From the NCBI GenBank assembly GCA_023404095.1, contig JAEYDD010000072.1, forward strand, positions 186,001-250,000: 64,000 nt of DNA. The letters run 5' to 3'. The position numbers and the translations under genes are program-made. The DNA comes from Pseudomonadota bacterium. GTDB lineage: Bacteria; Pseudomonadota; Alphaproteobacteria; Rhizobiales; Rhizobiaceae. Within the stretch, counting starts at the first letter, position 1. The number at the start of each line of letters is the position of its first letter. Below the pieces are notes generated by a model. It was given only the letters and a program-made list of their open reading frames with translations, did no database searches and was not told the DNA's origin. Shown here in pieces: positions 53,849 through 61,931 of this stretch.

Positions 53849-55529
53849 AAGTTTCCGGGTCTACTCCCTGGACACTGTGGCACGTATCCAGGAAGCCCTG
53901 CTGCTCGCAGACGACGTGCGGCGCGGAAAAATACCCATTCAAACTCTCAACCCGATTATTGACGAGCTGCAGTGGTCCTTCGACAAGGATTTGGTTGCCC
54001 AAGAGCTGGCACGGGCCGAGATAGCATCGCTGTTCGCCGTTTTGAAAAGTACGAAGAATAATCTGCAGCTCGACATACTCACTTCGCATCTGAAGCTCAT
54101 ACTGAAGCTAGTTAGCCCTTCGTACAAGGCCACTATCGAGAGGCTGGTCCTGGAATCTCTGGGCAAACCTCGCGATGCCATAAATCTGCGCAAGCTCACG
54201 GGGTTCTACTGCAGCTTTTTGATAAATGCCGGCTATATGCGAGGCCACGTCCTCTCCACCGCGGACGAATATTTCTTTGCGAACCCTGTCCAGCGGATGG
54301 GCCAAGCGAGGGTCTCGAAGTTCTTCCGGGAATTCGACTGCAAGCCTAAGAAATTCGTCGTTCACGCGACTGTCACCAGCGAGCTTGGCAATTACCTTTC
54401 TGCATCGCGGTTTTCCGTCCACACAGTCGCTAGGCTCACCGCAGCCCAGCGCACGGTCCTCGCTTCCAACCCAAACTTCACGCAAACGCCGTCAACGTTA
54501 GAGCTTTCGACGGAACAGCTCGACCCGTTAGGGGCCGCAAACTTCGCTTACCAGACGCTTAGTTCCCAACGGGCCATCGCGTTTCTCGACCCTCACGGAA
54601 TGAATTGCGACTGGGGCGAGACCATGTATGTCGCCCGGGCGCGAGCAAATAGCGGCACAAAGGTGAGCCGCGAGCGCTTCAAACTGAAATTTACCTCTCA
54701 GGCGCTACCACGCTCGCCCCGGAGCCCGAGGTGGAGGAGCATCGCCAACCACGCGCAGGCTATTAACACCAGTTTCGATGTGGCCTCAACCGAGCGCCTG
54801 CTCAGCTCGATCAATACCGCCGCACTCGCAACAAGTTCCCAGAACTCCGAAAACCAGCTGATTTCTCTCTGGTCGTCGATCGAAGTTCTCCTCAGTGACC
54901 CGCGCGAGGGACCGCGCATCCTGCACTATAACAACCTGATCGTACCCTGCATTGCCTACCGTCACGTCAGAAGGCAAATCATCGCACTCTATGAGGGGCT
55001 GCTGGTCATCTACAGGCGCAAGCTGCTAGATATCGTGTGGAAGTCTGTACCCGCACGCAACCCCGATGTCATCGGCACCTTTGCGGGGATGATGTTGCTA
55101 CCGCAGCATGGGGCCTTACGCACAGAACTCTGCAATCTCCTCTCGGATAACCCTCTCGCGCTGCACAGGGTATGGAAACTCAACGCGGAATACAGCAACC
55201 CCAAGAAGGCCTATTCCGCTATCGAGGACCACTTCAATCGGGTGTCCTGGCAGATTCATCGTATTTACCGAGCAAGAAACCAGCTGGTCCACGCCGGTCG
55301 CACCCCAAGTTATCTTGAATCCATCATCATCAATGCCGCAGAATATTACCGCTCCGCAACCAGCACCATTGTCAGAGCGGCATCGCGGGAAACGGGAAAA
55401 TCCGACATCGACCAAGTCGTCGCGGAAATTGGCATCCGTTATGGCATTTACAAACAGAAGTTTGCCAACCGCCCGGACACCGATCCGATGACGCATGAAG
55501 ATGTTTCCGTCCTGATGCGGCTGAACTAG
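53802..55529 (+). CDS. Apea-like HEPN-domain protein, putative RNase of a defence system
   Basis: The full protein is not recognised. The last 200 residues look like an Apea-like HEPN domain: a helix LISLWSSIEVLLSD, then RRQIIALYEGLLVIYRRKL, and the HEPN RNase motif R-x4-H as Arg492 to His497 in RARNQLVHAG. The first 350 or so residues show no known motif but look helical. HEPN RNases act in toxin-antitoxin and anti-phage systems, so a role in defence is an inference. Start candidates are ATG 53802 (575 residues, used here), TTG 53748, ATG 53760 and ATG 53826; none has a strong ribosome-binding site. GC is visibly lower than in the flanking genes. Confidence 0.72.
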   Translation: MFAQLVREMLTPSTFESFRVYSLDTVARIQEALLLADDVRRGKIPIQTLNPIIDELQWSFDKDLVAQELARAEIASLFAVLKSTKNNLQLDILTSHLKLILKLVSPSYKATIERLVLESLGKPRDAINLRKLTGFYCSFLINAGYMRGHVLSTADEYFFANPVQRMGQARVSKFFREFDCKPKKFVVHATVTSELGNYLSASRFSVHTVARLTAAQRTVLASNPNFTQTPSTLELSTEQLDPLGAANFAYQTLSSQRAIAFLDPHGMNCDWGETMYVARARANSGTKVSRERFKLKFTSQALPRSPRSPRWRSIANHAQAINTSFDVASTERLLSSINTAALATSSQNSENQLISLWSSIEVLLSDPREGPRILHYNNLIVPCIAYRHVRRQIIALYEGLLVIYRRKLLDIVWKSVPARNPDVIGTFAGMMLLPQHGALRTELCNLLSDNPLALHRVWKLNAEYSNPKKAYSAIEDHFNRVSWQIHRIYRARNQLVHAGRTPSYLESIIINAAEYYRSATSTIVRAASRETGKSDIDQVVAEIGIRYGIYKQKFANRPDTDPMTHEDVSVLMRLN

Positions 55530-55852
55530 ACATTTACTCCATCGATCCCATCTGGCGCAGCTTGACTGCCTGCAGGGCAACAAGATGTCGGATATTGAGC
55601 GGAGCAACGATGTCCGGTTTGAGGCCTGATAGCCGACGTCGTCAGGCCACGGTGGTATAGCCGTTTTCATCCACTACGTTCGGGAAGCAGTCAGTCTGGG
55701 AAGCGCCATCTTGGTCATCACCAACCATCTTCGAGATGTCCGCCTTGGGGGCGCATTGCGGACACTGTGGCAATGCTCGTGCCGAGGCACTCTGCGGATG
55801 GAGGCCGGTACGGAAAGCACCACCGAAGACAGCGCCGACCTCTCGCCACACC
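55530..55852. other. Gap between HEPN gene and HTH regulator gene, no gene seen
   Basis: This 323-bp stretch lies between the convergent HEPN and regulator genes. A minus-strand frame runs over part of it (55642-55941) with a CPQC pair, but it overlaps the regulator in another phase and has no ribosome-binding site. No clear terminator hairpin was found. Confidence 0.45.
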
Positions 55853-56398
55853 TCAGCCTTGGTGTTTTGGAGATTTCCATCTGACCCCCACGCCGAAATA
55901 CTTGTCGGTGACCGGATCACCCCATCCCATGAAATCGACACCAGCGCGCTCGTAGAAGTTCAGAAGCGTTTGGTGCGACTCCTCCCAGTCCTTGCCGGAT
56001 TCAAGGCTTTTTACGGTGGCCCGGCTGAGACCCGCTAGCGCCGCGATCTCATCCTGCCGCTTGTTCAACAAAGCTCTAGCAGCACGGAAAGAAACGCGTG
56101 CGTCTTCGGCGTGAAAGCTGGCTTTCACTGCGTTGCTGATTTCGGGAGAGCTAGGCGGTATCCATCTCGCTCCAGCGCAACTGATGGCCTTTCCGATGGA
56201 TGCCTCGCCCAGAAACTCGATGCCTTCAGAGACGTAGAAATCGACCAATTCGAGATTCGTATTGAGACGCGCGTCCGAGGTTTCGACAACTGTGAGATAT
56301 CGATGTGGCACGGCAGCGCGCTCTGCAGCAACGCGCTGTGACAGGTTCATGAGCGCGCGAGCGACCCGGAGGGCATCGGGGGGGGCAGGTATTCTCAT
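55853..56398 (-). CDS. Regulator with two tandem XRE-like helix-turn-helix modules
   Basis: The 181-residue protein is built from two similar blocks, about residues 8-80 and 101-175. Each starts with an XRE-type HTH (ARALMNLSQRVAAERAAVPH and ARALLNKRQDEIAALAGLSR), continues with a YLTVVE or TVKSLE helix, then LxxFYxxxGIEF or LLNFYERAGVDF, and ends in GARW or GVRW. Small XRE regulators of mobile elements often have one such block ending GVEF...GVR, so this looks like an internal duplication. The second HTH is nearer the consensus. ATG 56398 is the best start; TTG codons lie at 56437 and 56434. It probably represses itself or the neighbouring genes. Confidence 0.7.
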   Translation of the reverse strand: MRIPAPPDALRVARALMNLSQRVAAERAAVPHRYLTVVETSDARLNTNLELVDFYVSEGIEFLGEASIGKAISCAGARWIPPSSPEISNAVKASFHAEDARVSFRAARALLNKRQDEIAALAGLSRATVKSLESGKDWEESHQTLLNFYERAGVDFMGWGDPVTDKYFGVGVRWKSPKHQG

Positions 56399-56488
56399 CA
56401 ATCCGAGAAGTCGGCAGCCCAAGAAAAATGTCAACAAATACCGTTTGGGGTCTTTTATTATCGCATAAGGAGTCTATAAAGATTCGTA

Positions 56489-56508
56489 TGCCCTATATAT
56501 TTAGGGCA
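56489..56508. promoter_or_regulatory. Candidate operator, 7-bp inverted repeat
   Basis: TGCCCTA-TATATT-TAGGGCA is a perfect 7-bp dyad around a six-base AT-rich centre, about 91 bp upstream of the regulator start and 176 bp upstream of the 91-residue gene. Its size suits a dimeric HTH regulator, but no second copy was seen to confirm this. Confidence 0.35.
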
Positions 56509-56683
56509 GTGTTTCAGCGTAGGTAATGCATCACAATGATTCGGTGGGTTGCGCTCGGTTACGGAGAGAGACACCAGCGCCCCACACCGCGACGTCCCGA
56601 ACACTGAGGTCGGTTCACTAACAGACTACGAGTAGCTGAAAGAAGACGAGTCATTTGGAACCTTGAAATTCTAGGAGCGCGCA

Positions 56684-56959
56684 ATGCCGATAACACGTTC
56701 CGGCAAACGAACTCGTGTGCCTTGGAAAGCGGATACGCAGGTCCGCGACACGACGGTGACGTTGCCAGTTTTCATGGCTTACTGCGGGGTAGCGGCGTCA
56801 CTCCGAGTCTGGAATAAACCCAGTTCGAAATTCATCGTGACCCTGCGGGCCAGGGCTGATTTCTACTACCCTGTCTATGCTGAGGCGGTGGAGGTTTTTG
56901 CCGCCGGCATCTGGAAGCGCCGGGAGTTCACATCCTACGCCATTGGTGGACCTTCGTAG
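56684..56959 (+). CDS. Hypothetical protein, 91 residues
   Basis: I do not recognise this protein. It starts at ATG 56684 after a good ribosome-binding site (AGGAG, 7 bases upstream), with a basic N-terminus (MPITRSGKRTRVPWKADTQ), a hydrophobic patch VTLPVFMAYCGVAASLRVW and a C-terminal part rich in aromatic residues (RADFYYPVYAEAVEVFAAG). It has no signal peptide or clear motif. It shares the low-GC island with the HEPN protein and the HTH regulator, but lies after the divergent promoter region and need not be part of the same system. Confidence 0.55.
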   Translation: MPITRSGKRTRVPWKADTQVRDTTVTLPVFMAYCGVAASLRVWNKPSSKFIVTLRARADFYYPVYAEAVEVFAAGIWKRREFTSYAIGGPS

Positions 56960-57065
56960 CGATCGCACGCCAGCCTTTCGATGACTGCAATACGTTCAAA
57001 TTCAAGGTTGAAAGGTTGTTAACGCCGAGCGCCAACCAGTGGCCACTGCCGGCAAATTGATGCCG

Positions 57066-57695
57066 TCAGACCACGAAGGCCGCACGTATGCCGTCGACCA
57101 CGAACTGGATGGCGAGGGCTGCTAGGATCACCCCGAGCAGGCGGGTGAGGATGGCGCGGCCGGTTGCGCCCAGATATCTATCCACACGCTCGGCGACGTA
57201 GAGCGTCACGTAGACGATCGCAACGCACATCGCGATCACCGCGAGAAGTGCAGCGCGGCCGACGGGGGAGGACAGCGAGCCCGACAGAAGGATTGTCGCC
57301 GAGATCGCGCCAGGCCCGGCGATCAGCGGCAGGGCGAGCGGAAAGACAGCGATGTTGCGGATGTGGTCCTTGGTGATGGCAATCTCGCTCGCCTTTTCCT
57401 TTCGCTCCTGTCGGCGTTCGAAGACCATTTCGAAGGCGATGAAGAACAGCAGGAGGCCGCCGGCGATCCGGAAGGCGGCGATCGAGATGCCGAGCAGGCC
57501 CAGAATTCCCGCGCCGAAGATGGCAAAGGCGGCGAGGATGGAGAAGGCGATGATGGAGCCGCGCAAGGCGACCTGCTGGCGCTCGGCGCGGTTCATTCCT
57601 ACCGTCAGGCCGAGGAAAATCGGCGCCAGGCCCGGCGGGTCAAGGGTCACCAGCATGGTCGTGAATGCATTTACGATCAGATTCCAGTCGTACAT
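57066..57695 (-). CDS. MarC-family integral membrane protein
   Basis: The 209-residue protein has six membrane helices in two similar halves: NAFTTMLVTLDPPGLAPIFL with the conserved DPPG, then AAFRIAGGLLLFFIAFEMVF, and PLALPLIAGPGAISATILLS with the second conserved PLxAGPG. These are the marks of MarC/YhcE proteins, whose role is unknown (they are not multidrug pumps as once thought). It is divergent from gyrA across 216 bp, an order seen near ssb in other rhizobia, which suggests the island before it was inserted. Confidence 0.9.
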   Translation of the reverse strand: MYDWNLIVNAFTTMLVTLDPPGLAPIFLGLTVGMNRAERQQVALRGSIIAFSILAAFAIFGAGILGLLGISIAAFRIAGGLLLFFIAFEMVFERRQERKEKASEIAITKDHIRNIAVFPLALPLIAGPGAISATILLSGSLSSPVGRAALLAVIAMCVAIVYVTLYVAERVDRYLGATGRAILTRLLGVILAALAIQFVVDGIRAAFVV

Positions 57696-57911
57696 GCGGC
57701 CGTTCCCCTCGCCGAATTTTTTCCTATTGTTAGGCTAGTGCCGACACCAAGGGAAGGGGCGCGCCGGGTTGCGTGCCGATGCCGCCATGAAATTGCGGTA
57801 ATTGGCGGATTTCTGGCAAAAGACTGTTCAAAACCTCCGGCAAAATTGGCGCAGTTCAAGCCGTTAGGCTATAGATTCCCGACTGATTCTGAACAAAGAT
57901 CGTGATCGAAA

Positions 57912-60722
57912 TTGACAGAGCAAACGACCCCCGGCGGTAAAAACCCTCCCGGCATCGAGCCGATTTCCATCATCGAGGAAATGCAGCGGTCTTATCTCGA
58001 CTACGCCATGAGCGTGATCGTGAGCCGTGCGCTGCCCGATGTGCGCGACGGCATGAAGCCGGTGCACCGGCGCATCCTCTTCAGCATGGGCGAGATGGGG
58101 ATCGACTGGAACAAGAAGTACGTCAAATGCGCGCGCGTCACCGGCGACGTGATGGGTAAGTACCACCCGCACGGCGACGCCGCGATCTACGACGCGTTGG
58201 CGCGCCTCGCCCAGGACTGGTCGTTGCGGCTCCCGCTGATCGACGGCCAGGGCAATTTCGGTTCGGTCGACGGCGACCCGCCGGCGGCCCAGCGCTATAC
58301 CGAGTGCCGCCTCGAGAAGGCCGCGCACTCGCTGCTGGACGATCTCGACAAGGAAACGGTCAACTTCCGCGACAACTACGACGGCACCATGCAGGAGCCG
58401 ACGGTTCTGCCGGCCAAGTTTCCGAACCTGCTGGTCAACGGCGCGGGCGGCATCGCCGTCGGCATGGCGACGAACATCCCGCCGCATAACCTGTCCGAAG
58501 TCATCAATGGCTGCGTGGCGCTGATCGACAATCCAGCGATAGAGCTGCCGGAACTGATGCAGATCATTCCCGGTCCGGACTTTCCGACTGGCGCCATGAT
58601 CCTCGGCCGCGCCGGCATCCGCCAGGCCTACGAGACTGGCCGCGGTTCGGTGATCATGCGCGGCGTGGCCCGCGTCGAACCGATGCGCGGCGACCGCGAG
58701 CAGATCATCATCACCGAGATCCCTTATCAGGTGAACAAGGCGACGATGATCGAGAAGATGGCCGAACTGGTGCGCGAAAAGCGCATCGAGGGCATCTCCG
58801 ACCTGCGCGACGAGTCCGACCGCGAAGGCTACCGCGTCGTCGTCGAACTGAAGCGCGATGCCGTTGCCGACGTCGTGCTGAACCAGCTCTATCGCTACAC
58901 GCCGCTGCAGACCTCGTTCGGCTGCAACATGGTGGCGCTGAACGGCGGCAAGCCGGAACAGCTCGCGCTGCTCGACATGCTGCGCGCCTTTGTCACCTTC
59001 CGCGAGGAAGTCGTCAGCCGCCGCACCAAGTATCTGCTGCGCAAGGCGCGTGACCGTGCGCATGTGCTGGTCGGTCTCGCGATCGCGGTCGCCAATATCG
59101 ACGAGGTGATCAGCCTGATACGTCGCGCGCCGGATCCGCAGACGGCACGTGAACAGCTGATGGAACGCCGCTGGCCGGCGAAGGACGTCGATGCGCTCAT
59201 CCGCCTGATCGACGATCCGCGTCACCGCATCAACGAGGACGGCACCTACAACCTCTCCGAAGAGCAGGCACGCGCCATCCTCGAGTTGCGTCTTGCCCGT
59301 CTCACCGCGCTTGGCCGCGATGAAATCGACGAGGAACTGAACAAGATCGGCGAGGAAATCCGCGACTATCTCGACATCCTCGGCTCGCGCCTGCGTATCC
59401 AGGCGATCGTCAAGGACGAGATGATTGCGATCCGCGACGAGTTCGGCACGCCGCGCCGCACCGAGATCGCCGATTTCGGTCCGGACATGGACGACGAGGA
59501 CCTGATCGCCCGCGAGGACATGGTGGTCACCGTCTCGCATGCCGGTTACGTCAAGCGCGTGCCGCTTGCCACTTACCGCGCCCAGCGTCGCGGCGGCAAA
59601 GGCCGTTCGGGCATGGCGACGCGCGACGAGGATTTCGTCACGCGCCTGTTCGTTGCCAACACGCATACCCCGGTGCTGTTCTTCTCCTCGCGCGGCATCG
59701 TCTACAAGGAGAAGGTCTGGCGCCTGCCGATCGGTACGCCGCAGTCCAAGGGCAAGGCGCTGATCAACATGCTGCCGATCGAGCCCGGCGAGCGGATCAC
59801 AACCATCATGCCGCTCCCCGAGGACGAGAGCACCTGGGAGAACCTCGACGTGATGTTCTCGACCACGCGCGGCACGGTTCGGCGCAACAAGCTGTCGGAC
59901 TTCGTCCAGGTCAACCGGAACGGCAAGATCGCGATGAAGCTGGAGGAGGAGGGCGACGAGATCCTCTCCGTCGAGACGTGCACCGATCAGGACGACGTGC
60001 TTCTGACGACGGCGCTCGGCCAGTGCATCCGCTTCCCCGTCGACGACGTGCGCGTCTTTGCCGGCCGCAATTCGGTCGGCGTGCGCGGCATTTCGATGGG
60101 GCAGGGCGACCGCATCATCTCGATGACGATCGTCAACCATGTCGATGCGGAACCCTGGGAGCGCGCAGCCTACCTGAAACGCTCCGCGGCCGATCGCCGC
60201 GCCGCCGGCGGCGAGGTCGAGGAGATCGCGCTCGTTGGGGAGGAGGTCACTGAAGAGGGGCAGCTTTCCGACGACCGCTACGAGGAGCTGAAGGCACGCG
60301 AACAGTTCGTGCTGACCGTTTCGGAAAAGGGCTTCGGCAAACGGTCGTCCTCCTACGACTTCCGTACCTCGGGCCGCGGCGGCAAGGGGATCCGGGCCAC
60401 CGACACGTCGAAGACTGCCGAGATCGGCGAGCTCGTGGCTGCCTTCCCCGTCGATGACGGCGACCAGCTGATGCTGGTCTCGGATGGCGGCCAACTCATC
60501 CGCGTGCCGGTCAACGGCATCCGCATCGCCAGCCGCGCCACCAAGGGCGTCACCATCTTCTCCACCGCCAAGGATGAGAAGGTCGTCTCCGTCGAGCGCA
60601 TCAACGAGCCGGATGGCGAGGACGAGGAGAACGGCGAGGAGGCAAACGGCGCCGAACTTTCCGCTCCGGATGCCGGCGATGGCGCGGGGTCGCCGTCGGA
60701 CGAGGGGGAAGCCACGGAATAA
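57912..60722 (+). CDS. gyrA: DNA gyrase subunit A
   Basis: GyrA is the DNA-breaking subunit of gyrase. The 936-residue protein begins at TTG 57912 (MTEQTTPGGKNPPGIEPISI) and contains the catalytic Tyr129 in AQRYTECRL, the quinolone region KYHPHGDAAIYDAL, the GyrA box as QRRGGKG and six C-terminal beta-pinwheel repeats, ending in a long acidic tail rich in Glu and Asp. The residue equivalent to E. coli Ser83 is Ala90 and Asp87 is Asp94. A strong terminator follows. The TTG start is the only reasonable one before the conserved region. Confidence 0.97.
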   Translation: MTEQTTPGGKNPPGIEPISIIEEMQRSYLDYAMSVIVSRALPDVRDGMKPVHRRILFSMGEMGIDWNKKYVKCARVTGDVMGKYHPHGDAAIYDALARLAQDWSLRLPLIDGQGNFGSVDGDPPAAQRYTECRLEKAAHSLLDDLDKETVNFRDNYDGTMQEPTVLPAKFPNLLVNGAGGIAVGMATNIPPHNLSEVINGCVALIDNPAIELPELMQIIPGPDFPTGAMILGRAGIRQAYETGRGSVIMRGVARVEPMRGDREQIIITEIPYQVNKATMIEKMAELVREKRIEGISDLRDESDREGYRVVVELKRDAVADVVLNQLYRYTPLQTSFGCNMVALNGGKPEQLALLDMLRAFVTFREEVVSRRTKYLLRKARDRAHVLVGLAIAVANIDEVISLIRRAPDPQTAREQLMERRWPAKDVDALIRLIDDPRHRINEDGTYNLSEEQARAILELRLARLTALGRDEIDEELNKIGEEIRDYLDILGSRLRIQAIVKDEMIAIRDEFGTPRRTEIADFGPDMDDEDLIAREDMVVTVSHAGYVKRVPLATYRAQRRGGKGRSGMATRDEDFVTRLFVANTHTPVLFFSSRGIVYKEKVWRLPIGTPQSKGKALINMLPIEPGERITTIMPLPEDESTWENLDVMFSTTRGTVRRNKLSDFVQVNRNGKIAMKLEEEGDEILSVETCTDQDDVLLTTALGQCIRFPVDDVRVFAGRNSVGVRGISMGQGDRIISMTIVNHVDAEPWERAAYLKRSAADRRAAGGEVEEIALVGEEVTEEGQLSDDRYEELKAREQFVLTVSEKGFGKRSSSYDFRTSGRGGKGIRATDTSKTAEIGELVAAFPVDDGDQLMLVSDGGQLIRVPVNGIRIASRATKGVTIFSTAKDEKVVSVERINEPDGEDEENGEEANGAELSAPDAGDGAGSPSDEGEATE

Positions 60723-60752
60723 CCGGCGTATCGCTAGCGTCGTACAATAGCC

Positions 60753-60788
60753 AGAAAGGCCGGCGCACAAGCGTCGGCCTTTCTGTTT
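60753..60788 (+). terminator. Rho-independent terminator after gyrA
   Basis: AGAAAGGCCGGCGC (60753-60766) pairs with GCGTCGGCCTTTCT (60771-60784), with one G-U pair and an ACAA loop, and is followed by GTTTT. It starts 31 bp after the gyrA stop. Confidence 0.9.
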
Positions 60789-60886
60789 TGCGGGCTGCCC
60801 GAGGGGGTGCCACCCGCTAGGACGGCGGCAAGGGGACGTGGGCGGACGCGGTCTGCGGTGTTGCCTTCTTCCGGAACCGCGGCGCG

Positions 60887-61027
60887 CTACACGTCGAAGC
60901 CGCCTGCTTTCCGTCTCATCTTCCTGATCGCGACCCGCTCCTGGCGCAGCGTGTAGATTGTTCGCGAGAAGTCGATGGTGAAGATTGTGCTGATCAGAAC
61001 GGCGAAAAAGATCATGAGGACGGTCAT
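60887..61027 (-). CDS. Small membrane protein, 46 residues
   Basis: The 46-residue frame starts ATG 61027 (MTVLMIFFAVLISTIFTIDF) with one hydrophobic helix at about residues 2-18 and a basic tail (RQERVAIRKMRRKAGG), which predicts a single-span inner-membrane protein with the C-terminus in the cytoplasm. Its ATG overlaps the stop of the upstream small gene (ATGA), and GTGAAGG sits upstream as ribosome-binding site. The function is unknown; the coupling and clean topology argue that it is a real gene. Confidence 0.62.
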   Translation of the reverse strand: MTVLMIFFAVLISTIFTIDFSRTIYTLRQERVAIRKMRRKAGGFDV

Positions 61028-61170
61028 GCCTTCACCTCACGCCGGCTGCGGATCCATTTGCCGCGCAGGTTGCCCTCAGCGCTGCGCTGGCGGGCCTCGT
61101 GGCGGGTCGCGCGCATGCTTGCGGTGGTGAGAACAACGAACATGGTCATGCAGAGTAGAGCAAGCGCCAT
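61024..61170 (-). CDS. Small membrane protein, 48 residues
   Basis: The 48-residue frame starts ATG 61170 (MALALLCMTMFVVLTTASMR), preceded by AAGGAAA 8 bases upstream, with a hydrophobic helix at about residues 2-17 and a basic, glutamine-rich tail (RHEARQRSAEGNLRGKWIRS). Its stop overlaps the start of the next small gene by 4 bases. Both have the same topology, suggesting a two-subunit membrane unit. No family is recognised. It is divergent from coaD across 239 bp, which would supply its promoter. Confidence 0.62.
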   Translation of the reverse strand: MALALLCMTMFVVLTTASMRATRHEARQRSAEGNLRGKWIRSRREVKA

Positions 61171-61409
61171 CTTGCATTTCCTTCCATCTTGCGAAGCGCA
61201 TTTTCGAACTCAACTTGGCGACAGAACGCATCCTCTTTGAGATTTGTTCCCGACAACCTGTATTCGAAGTAAACCACCGGCATTGCACAAAGGTCTTGGA
61301 CGGATCGGTGCCGGAAACTTGTCGACTTCACCGGGGACATTAGGCCGGGCCACTATTGCCTAACGCCGCGTCGCATGACAAAACGCGGGCGAAACGGGAA
61401 CTGCACACC

Positions 61410-61904
61410 ATGGCCGCCGCCTTCTATCCGGGCTCCTTCGATCCGATCACCAACGGACACCTCGACGTGCTCGTCCAGGCGCTGAACATCGCGCCAAAGG
61501 TGATCGTTGCGATCGGTATCCACCCCGGCAAGACGCCGCTTTTTTCCTTCGACGAACGCGCCGAGCTGATCCGGCAGGCGATTGCCGAAGCTCTGCCGGC
61601 ACGCGCGAGCGACGTATCCGTGGTGTCGTTCGACAGGTTGGTCGTCGATGCCGCGCGGTCGCACAAGGCTAGTCTGTTGATCCGCGGGCTCCGGGATGGC
61701 ACCGATCTCGACTACGAAATGCAGATGGCGGGGATGAACCAGCAGTTGGCGCCCGACGTACAGACCGTTTTCCTGCCTGCGGGGGTTGCATCGCGGCCCA
61801 TAACCGCCACATTGGTTCGTCAGATCGCGGGGATGGGCGGTGACGTCAGCGCCTTCGTTCCCAAGGTCGTCGATGCGGCGCTGAAGGCCCGCAGACGCGC
61901 CTGA
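61410..61904 (+). CDS. coaD: Phosphopantetheine adenylyltransferase
   Basis: CoaD makes dephospho-CoA, the penultimate step of coenzyme A synthesis. The 164-residue protein begins MAAAFYPGSFDPITNGHLDV with the NGH nucleotidyltransferase signature, then RAELIRQAIAEA, LIRGLRDGTDLDYEMQMA and the ATP-binding VASRPITATLVRQIAGMGGD. All key residues are present. ATG 61410 is chosen over the frame open to 61356, since conserved sequence begins here. The ppiA gene follows 27 bp after its stop, so coaD, ppiA and ppiB may be one transcript. Confidence 0.96.
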   Translation: MAAAFYPGSFDPITNGHLDVLVQALNIAPKVIVAIGIHPGKTPLFSFDERAELIRQAIAEALPARASDVSVVSFDRLVVDAARSHKASLLIRGLRDGTDLDYEMQMAGMNQQLAPDVQTVFLPAGVASRPITATLVRQIAGMGGDVSAFVPKVVDAALKARRRA

Positions 61905-61931
61905 TACGCCTTTCAACGAAACGGAGTGACC

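Noticed and set aside
55642..55941. 99-codon minus-strand frame with a CPQC pair
   Set aside because: Its first 30 residues are a phase-shifted copy of the end of the HTH regulator, and no ribosome-binding site precedes it.
57864..60770. 968-codon antisense frame opposite gyrA
   Set aside because: It is the mirror of a strongly coding gene in high-GC DNA, has no ribosome-binding site and no recognisable domain. The same applies to the 825-codon frame opposite mfd (36271-38748).
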